NCBI GenBank assembly: GCA_002344075.1
Contig: DDTM01000095.1
Span: forward strand, 1 to 36,154
Origin: Bacteroidetes bacterium UBA2364
Lineage (GTDB): Bacteria; Bacteroidota; Rhodothermia; Rhodothermales; UBA2364
Direction of reading: 5' to 3'
DNA length: 36,154 nucleotides
The translations under genes and the position numbers were made by a program. The notes beneath the pieces were generated by a model. It ran no database searches, was not told the origin of the DNA, and was given only the letters and a program-made list of their open reading frames with translations. Positions 25,296 to 32,800 of the stretch are shown here, piece by piece; position 1 is the stretch's first letter, and each line of letters begins with the position of its first letter.

Positions 25296-28200
25296 ATGCG
25301 TCGTTCTCTTTTTTTCCTATTTCTTATTTCAATCAGTACGCCCTTACTTGTGGGGCAGTCCATCTATTACGGATATACCCAACGTACTTGGGATATCTCG
25401 GATAACCTACCTTCTGGGCAAGTATTGCTCCACTTTCAAACAAAAGACGGATATCTATGGGGGACTTCCGTAGCTGGTTTAACACGAATGGATGGTTTAC
25501 AGGTTGAAACCTTTAACCAAGAAGACATACCTGAATTAAACAATGAGCGTGTAGGGAAACTCATTTCCGATTTTTCCAAGCAACCGTATCCTGAATCTTT
25601 TTGGGGAACAACCGACGGAGATGTGTTTGAATACAAAAATAAGACGATTAAAGTCCTTGCAAGTTTGAATCCAAAAGGAAAAACAAAAACCAAATTAGAA
25701 GGAAATAAGGTATTTGGTGGCATTTCTACAAACCCTAACCGTCGCTATGTTGTAACCTCTTCTTATATCTATATCCTAAACGGAGAGGGAAATATCCTTA
25801 AAAAAATAGATATAAAGCCTTACATGTACGGCGGGGAAGCAGAAGTGATCGGAAATCAGCTCTGCTTAGATGCGCAAGATAGACTATGGATACAAATTAA
25901 GAAAGGAGATGGTCCAAATATAACACATGCTTTCATTATTGTATTACCCAATGAGTCCATTATTTCAGGAATTTGGGATGCACGCATTGATCCTAAACAT
26001 AGTTACAAATTATATCAGGATAAAAAACAAAACATCTATTTTATGAATGATCAAAAACATGGGTTGATAAAATATAGTGCAAATGGCGTATTTACCCGAG
26101 AGCTATCAAATACAATCGTTTTGGACCTTTTAGAAGACAAAAACGGAACATTATGGGCATTGACCGCGCAAGGTGTCCTGAAATATACCCAAAAATGGGA
26201 ACGGTTAAGTATGCAACCTGAAGACATAGAAACGATTAAATCATTTCATTCATTTGGTCATGTGTTTTTCGATTCAGAACAAAATTTATGGGTGAATTTT
26301 CCCACAAAGAAGGATCAATATGTAATAAGCCAATTAATTACCTCTAAAGCCAATAATCCAAATACTTTATGGCGTATAATGGCAATAGGCGCCAGAGGAG
26401 ATAGTGGTCCTCATAACTTTATAGAAGCACAAGATAAAAGCATTTGGGTTTCGGTACTGGGGGAACATATTTTACAGTTTAAACCTCAAATTTTAGGACA
26501 AATACCACTTCCTCCCGCAATTACCGACCCCTTCAGTTTTGGGGCATTTCAAGCGAACGATCAATCGGTTTGGGTGCCTTATTTACGTATGAAAAAAGTG
26601 GTTCAGTATAAACAAGATGGCACTTATAAAATATATGAGCTTCCTTCTATAACAGATGAACCTAGGGTTGTTTTTGAACCAAACCCTGGGACAATTTGGG
26701 TTATTGCGAATTCTTCATTATATCAATTAAACCAAGACCAATTTGAGCTTGTATCCAATGTACCTGAACCCCTGCTTAGGTTGGTTTACACAGACAAACA
26801 AAACAGAACATGGGTGATTGGTGTCAAAGATTCTCAATCTATGATATCCAATTTGTATCAATGGAAAAATGGCACTTGGACTTATGTACAGTCTTTAGAA
26901 GGGCAAATTAGATCCATAATCGAAACGCCAAATGGCACAATTTGGCTCGGAAATAATAAAGGTAAAGTATTCGTTTCAAATAAAGGTGGACAAAGCGTTT
27001 CGAATCAACCTTTTTTCAAAAAAACAGAAATGGATTTAGGTCGCAAAGTTGCTGATTTGTATGTAGAGGAAAACGGTACGATATGGGCAGGAACTGAAGG
27101 GCGAGGCTTATACAAGATTCAAAACGGAAAGGTTGTACAGAAATTTAGTAAAGCACAAGGATTTCCTTTTGAAGTCGTTTGGACGATTTGGCAAGACGAG
27201 CGCAAAAACTTTTGGTTTAGCGGCGACAAAGGAATTATGATGATCCCTTATGAACAACTCAATAATTTTCAGCCTCAAACCTTATTAGAGCCGCAGCTCT
27301 TTGGCGAAAAAGATGGTATGGCGGGCAAAGAATGCAACGGCGGCGGAAGCCATACAGGTTTTAAAGACAATCAAGGGCGGATTTGGCTACCTTGTGTCAA
27401 AGGCACTACGGTGATTGATCCACGTGTTGCCAACAAGATGGAAAGCCGTATTGTAATAAACGATTATCAAGTTAAGGATCATAATCTACTCGTCAATTAT
27501 AAGCTACAAGGAAGTGCATATTCTTCCATGCTTTTATATCGCATTGGCGGCGAGGAAGGTACTTGGATTCCTACAACGTTGAATGGTAAGTTGAACATCT
27601 CACATTTGCCGGGTGGGGATCACCGAATAGATTTCAAAATATATGGAAGTAAGGAAGAAACGCATTTAGATATACAAATTCCAAAATACTGGTATGAAAC
27701 CATTTGGATACCCTTTATTCTTGTTTTAGGAGGAGGGCTGCTTGTATCAGGACTCGTTTGGTATCGAAACAATGGCGAGAAGTTAGCACAATTGGTAGCA
27801 AAGAAAGAGCAGCATGAAGTGGAACTCATTGAGCAAAAAGATCAACTCGAAACGCAAGCAAATGATCTGCGACACGTAAACAAGCGCTTAGAACGAACCC
27901 AATCCGATTTGCAAACGAGAACCACTGACCTTGAACAAGCAAATCAACGTTTGGAAGATATAGACCGTGCCAAAAGTGAGTTCTTAGCCCAAATCAACCA
28001 TGATATTCGCACGCCGCTAAGCACCATTAAATGGACGATGGAAGCCCATTTGGAAAAGGCAGGAAAAACGAATGCCCCCATCCAATATGACGATGTCCAA
28101 AACGTATTGATGCAAACGCGGCGTTTGGCGCGGTTTATGGATCAAACAATGGCGAGTTTGCATGACGATTTTGTAGAAGCCAATAAAGTAGAACCCATCA

Positions 28201-29534
28201 ACTTTGAACTAATCCAGTATTTAGAGGATCATATTGTTACGCCTTTTAAGTCGCTTGCCCAACAAAAAGGCATTCGACTACGCTTTGTGCCTTCGCAAGA
28301 AACCTTAGCTGTTTGCTTAGACCCCAAAGGCATTGAAGTAATTACGCAGAATATCCTCGAAAACGCGCTGAAATTTACACCTCCACAAGGATTTGTAACG
28401 TTTGCAGTGAAATTAGAACAAGATCGCATCGTCTTTGAAGTCAAAGATACAGGCATTGGGATTCCTGAAAAAGAAAGACCTTATGTTTTTGACCGTTTCT
28501 ATCGAGGCACCCAAGTTCAAACCCAAACCGCAGGAACAGGTTTAGGCTTGGCAATTGTCAAAAACTGGGTAATCTTACAAAAAGGAAGCATCCACATTCA
28601 CAGTGTAGAAACAGAAGGCACAACCGTTACGGTGTCGCTGCCGTTCATCCCTGCCAATGCGGCAACGCCACTTGAAAGACCTACTTGGGGCGGATGGTTG
28701 CAAGAAGAACTGCTCCAAGACCATGAAGGGGATGGTGAGCATGAAGAAGAAGGGCGCATCGAAGGCGCACCCAAACGCACCATTCTTTTGGTAGAAGACG
28801 AATTCCAAATACGACAACTGTTGAAACGGTTTTTAGCGGAGCATTATCATGTCTTAGAAGCAAGCAATGGTAAACAAGCCCTGCCGTTGATCCAACAGCA
28901 TCCCGATATTGATTTGGTGATTACAGATTATATGATGCCTAATATGAATGGCATCGAATTGCTCACCCAGATCAAAGCAGACCCCAAAACGGCGTTACTC
29001 CCCATCATTATGCTGACGGCACGTGGAACAGACGAAAGCCGCTTAGAGGCAATAAAAGGACAAGTAGAAGACTACTGCGACAAAATGATTGCCCGAGAAG
29101 AGTTCTTGCTCCGCATTGAAAATGTATTGAAGCGCGATGCCCAAAGGAAAGCACAGTATCAGCAACAACTCATGGTAGGCGGGATCGTACTCGAAAAAGG
29201 TTCGCCAGCAGGCGAGTGGATCGAAAAAATTGACGCCCTGCTCCAAGAAAGATGCCATGAATCTACGTTTAAAGTACCCCAATTATGCCAAGCCCTGAAC
29301 ATAGACAGGGATGTATTGACGAAGGAACTGAAAAAGAACGGACTTCCCTCTCCGCTCATCCTAATGCGCACGTTCCGCCTCGAACGCGCCAAAAGCCTCT
29401 TGGCTGCCCCCAATGCGCGGGTTCAAGACGTTGCCTTGGCAGTGGGCTATGAAAACCATGAGACCTTTACCAAAGACTTCACAAAACAGTTCGGATATAA
29501 CCCCAGCAAGGTCAAAAAAATGCAAACGACGTAA
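25296..29534 (+). CDS. hybrid two-component system sensor/AraC regulator (HTCS)
   Basis: A 1412-residue one-protein signalling system. A signal peptide (MRRSLFFLFLISISTPLLVG) is followed by a periplasmic Reg_prop beta-propeller region to about residue 700 (repeats such as DGYLWGTSVAGLTRMDG and NGTIWAGTEGRGLYK) and a Y_Y_Y-like Ig fold. One transmembrane helix spans about 803-825 and a coiled coil about 835-895. The histidine kinase has H902 in INHDIRTPL, N-box ENALKF, G1 DTGIGIP and G2 GTGLGLAIVKN. The receiver domain has D1211 in TDYMMP and K1263, with KM in place of the usual KP. A C-terminal AraC helix-turn-helix ends the protein (VALAVGYENHETFTKDFTKQ). The family senses oligosaccharides at carbohydrate loci. 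Here no SusC/SusD pair is adjacent; the neighbour is an RHS gene. Confidence 0.95.
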   Translation: MRRSLFFLFLISISTPLLVGQSIYYGYTQRTWDISDNLPSGQVLLHFQTKDGYLWGTSVAGLTRMDGLQVETFNQEDIPELNNERVGKLISDFSKQPYPESFWGTTDGDVFEYKNKTIKVLASLNPKGKTKTKLEGNKVFGGISTNPNRRYVVTSSYIYILNGEGNILKKIDIKPYMYGGEAEVIGNQLCLDAQDRLWIQIKKGDGPNITHAFIIVLPNESIISGIWDARIDPKHSYKLYQDKKQNIYFMNDQKHGLIKYSANGVFTRELSNTIVLDLLEDKNGTLWALTAQGVLKYTQKWERLSMQPEDIETIKSFHSFGHVFFDSEQNLWVNFPTKKDQYVISQLITSKANNPNTLWRIMAIGARGDSGPHNFIEAQDKSIWVSVLGEHILQFKPQILGQIPLPPAITDPFSFGAFQANDQSVWVPYLRMKKVVQYKQDGTYKIYELPSITDEPRVVFEPNPGTIWVIANSSLYQLNQDQFELVSNVPEPLLRLVYTDKQNRTWVIGVKDSQSMISNLYQWKNGTWTYVQSLEGQIRSIIETPNGTIWLGNNKGKVFVSNKGGQSVSNQPFFKKTEMDLGRKVADLYVEENGTIWAGTEGRGLYKIQNGKVVQKFSKAQGFPFEVVWTIWQDERKNFWFSGDKGIMMIPYEQLNNFQPQTLLEPQLFGEKDGMAGKECNGGGSHTGFKDNQGRIWLPCVKGTTVIDPRVANKMESRIVINDYQVKDHNLLVNYKLQGSAYSSMLLYRIGGEEGTWIPTTLNGKLNISHLPGGDHRIDFKIYGSKEETHLDIQIPKYWYETIWIPFILVLGGGLLVSGLVWYRNNGEKLAQLVAKKEQHEVELIEQKDQLETQANDLRHVNKRLERTQSDLQTRTTDLEQANQRLEDIDRAKSEFLAQINHDIRTPLSTIKWTMEAHLEKAGKTNAPIQYDDVQNVLMQTRRLARFMDQTMASLHDDFVEANKVEPINFELIQYLEDHIVTPFKSLAQQKGIRLRFVPSQETLAVCLDPKGIEVITQNILENALKFTPPQGFVTFAVKLEQDRIVFEVKDTGIGIPEKERPYVFDRFYRGTQVQTQTAGTGLGLAIVKNWVILQKGSIHIHSVETEGTTVTVSLPFIPANAATPLERPTWGGWLQEELLQDHEGDGEHEEEGRIEGAPKRTILLVEDEFQIRQLLKRFLAEHYHVLEASNGKQALPLIQQHPDIDLVITDYMMPNMNGIELLTQIKADPKTALLPIIMLTARGTDESRLEAIKGQVEDYCDKMIAREEFLLRIENVLKRDAQRKAQYQQQLMVGGIVLEKGSPAGEWIEKIDALLQERCHESTFKVPQLCQALNIDRDVLTKELKKNGLPSPLILMRTFRLERAKSLLAAPNARVQDVALAVGYENHETFTKDFTKQFGYNPSKVKKMQTT

Positions 29535-29559
29535 TCACTTTATGCCCGTCCTTTAACTG

Positions 29560-29595
29560 AAAAAAGCACTTCTATCGCGTAGAGGTGCTTTTTTT
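29560..29595 (+). terminator. intrinsic terminator after the hybrid regulator gene
   Basis: A stem of GCACTTCTA (29566-29574) with TAGAGGTGC (29580-29588), with one G-T wobble and a five-base loop, is flanked by an A-run and followed by seven Ts. It could act in both directions. It implies that the RHS gene downstream has its own promoter. Confidence 0.9.
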
Positions 29596-29625
29596 GTGTG
29601 CAGTCAAGGGTAAAGCTTGGAAAAC

Positions 29626-29657
29626 TTGTCCATTTTTGTTCGAAGTTTGTCCATTTT
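29626..29657 (+). promoter_or_regulatory. 21-bp-period direct repeat upstream of the RHS gene
   Basis: TTGTCCATTTT occurs at 29626-29636 and 29647-29657, again exactly 21 bp apart, between the regulator's terminator and the RHS start, 168-199 bp before the ATG at 29825. The same spacing is seen upstream of the regulator, and both sets share an AAGT(n4-5)CATTT core. This is a candidate operator for the regulator's AraC domain. Confidence 0.5.
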
Positions 29658-29824
29658 AGATCCAACAAGTGAATAAGTTTTTATCCCCAAAGCATCAAAT
29701 ACTATTTCTCTTTCATGGAGTATGTTCCCAGCAGCATTAGGTGTGCTAAACAGTGTGATGGATGGTTAAACGCGCTGATATAGATTTAACGATCATGAAA
29801 GTAAAGTTTCTAAAACTCTGTACC

Positions 29825-32800
29825 ATGAAATACAACATCATCATAAAATACGTATGTCTCCACGTGCTATTTGCGCTGCTCTATACAGTGCAGGTAAATG
29901 CGCAACAGACAAGCTATTCATTGAGTACCACTACATTGTGCGGGAACTACAGCAATATTGCTCGCCTCAAGGTGGATATGAGTATTTCAGGCTCTACTTT
30001 GACTTATACCGTTAGAAAGATGTCAAATTTAAGTGTCTGTGACAATAGTTATGCAACCTCTTTTACAACAGGAAGCATGGACTTGTGGGATTCCGCATAT
30101 ATCAAATCCAAAACGTATTCTGGGGGGGCGACAGTAACAGACACTTATACATTACCCTTTACATCTGGCTCTCGAAGCTATTACATCAAAAATACTGGGC
30201 TTCCAGGATTGTCAATAGGTCCGTTTACCGTTACGGCAACTACCTTACAGCCCAACATTACTCAATCATCACTATTGACGGTTAGTCCAACAACAGCCAA
30301 CACCGGGCAAAATGTAGGTGTAAGTTTTAGTTTACGCAATACTGGCACAGCAACAGGTGTCGTTTCAGATCTAACCGTAGCTATTATAAAAAACGGCATT
30401 GTACAAGACGAATATGCCTTTGAGAACAATATATCTATAAGTCCAGGAAGCACTTATACCTATAACAAAACACGAACATTTTCAACCACAGGTACATTTC
30501 AATTAGAAGCTCGATGGAGAATCAATGGCACATGGTATGGAGAGCAGGCTTTTAGAACAGTAACCATAAATACACCACCGCTTACAATTAACGGAAATAT
30601 TGTTTCACCCAATACGGGTGCGGTTCAAAATGCAAGTCAGCATAACTTTTTTGCTACGGTTTCTGGCGGCATCAGTGGAGTTGCTTATCAAGTATCCGTT
30701 GAGTTTATTAGACCCGATAATACAACCGTAAGTTTACCCATGACGGAAATGGCTGGAGATTTTCCAGGCACATTTGGTTTAGTCAATAAAACATTTGAGT
30801 TGAGTGGCACTTATCAATACCGTTATAAGGTTAGTCAAGCAGGAGGCAGTACAACATATTCCCAATATTGGTCTATTAGTGTAGCCCCTCCTTTAAGTTC
30901 GGTCATATCCCAGTCGGCAGCATTGACGGTTAGTCCAACAACAGCCAACACCGGGCAAAATGTAGGTGTAAGTTTTAGTTTACGCAATACTGGCACAGCA
31001 ACAGGTGTCGTTTCAGATCTAACCGTAGCTATTATAAAAAACGGCATTGTACAAGACGAATATGCCTTTGAGAACAATATATCTATAAGTCCAGGAAGCA
31101 CTTATACCTATAACAAAACACGAACATTTTCAACCACAGGTACATTTCAATTAGAAGCTCGATGGAGAATCAATGGCACATGGTATGGAGAGCAGGCTTT
31201 TAGAACAGTAACCATAAATGCTCCTTTCAATTTGACCCTTGTTGGCGTTACACAACCGCCTTCAGGTATCATATACAAGGCAAATGATACACTGCCCATT
31301 AGTTGGCAATCATCGAATCAGGCTAAATATCGAATTAGTCTTTTCAAAGGAAGTAGTCTCGTTGGAGAAGTTGCACCTAAAACGGTCTCTACAGCGATTA
31401 ACTATTTATGGACAGTGCCTTCAAGTGTAGGTGGGCAACCTTTAAGCGGAACGGATTACCGCATGAAAGTCGAAATATGGAACAGCAATGAATCAGAGAT
31501 GAAAGAAGCTTATAGTCCATATTTCGGGTTTTCCCAGACTTCGGTTTGTGCGACGATAGATAGTGATCCTCTTTTTGCAAATGGAGCGAATGCCTCATGG
31601 AAAGAAGCGGCATTATTTCTAATTCAACGCGCTATTGTGGATTGCCCTGCCGCAGGTGCTACGATTCAAGCGAATGCGCCAATTATAAGGCAAGACCTCG
31701 CCAAAATCTTATACATTGCGCTTTGGGGAAGTCCTACGACCGCTTCTCCAACTGATAACTTCCCTTCACCTTATACCGATTTGCAAAACACCAACACGGG
31801 TTATCATCGGTATGCCAAAGCATTACTTTACTTAGAATATGGAGACGGAATATCTCCTTTTACCCGTGATCGGACGCACTTTTTTCCCGTCCAAAATATC
31901 CCAAGACAATATGCTTTAAAGGTGTTCATGGAGGGCTGGCGGATTGCGCCCAGTACAACCGTAAGTACACCACCATTTGCTGATGTCCCGCTTACGACGG
32001 ATATGGTTCGATACATTGATAAAGCAAAATCTTTAGGTTTGGTTTCCAGTGCCAATACTAATTTTGAACCGAATACCAATTTGATGCGAGGTGATGCTTT
32101 TATCATCCTCAAGCGAATGATAGAAGCTACAACAACCGCACCAAAACCCTCCACAGCAGACTTAAATAATCTTGCCAATTATTTCATCCCAAATAATGTT
32201 ACCCCTCAAACCATGCACAGTGCGCCCGATTTAGCACAAGGCAATTTTAACACCTATGCAAAATCGGCATTTAATATCCCTGATATTGGCTTTGCACTTT
32301 CTTTTGAAATGGAGTACAACTCGTATCTAACGGAAATGCCTGCCGAATGGACTGCAATAGAACCATTGGGCAAAGGGTGGTCTCATAATTATATGGCGTA
32401 TATCTACCATAGTTTGGGCAATGAAGCAACGTCTTCTAATGATGACCGCTATATTGTGAATTGGGGCGGTACTTCTATGATAAACTATAGAACAGATACC
32501 CTACAACCTGAAACTGAAGGCGTTTATGACCAACTTAGTATAAGTGGAAATGTGGCAACTTTAACCACGCCGACTCGTGAAATCTATACGTTCCAACGCA
32601 TAGATGGCGGAACGAATCCCTTTTGGCTAATCTCTATTAAAGACCGAAACAACAACACTTTAACCCTAAACTATAACGCAACACCTTATACAAAAAATAT
32701 TGGCAATAGAACCCTCACCCTCCGTAACCTAAGTGAGGTGGTTGTACCTTCTGGGCGTAAATTGAGCTTTACCTATCAAAACAACAAATTAATACGGGTT

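Noticed and set aside
29043..29282. Minus-strand open frames under the regulator's receiver and AraC domains
   Set aside because: They are shadows of a strongly supported coding frame and show no features of their own.
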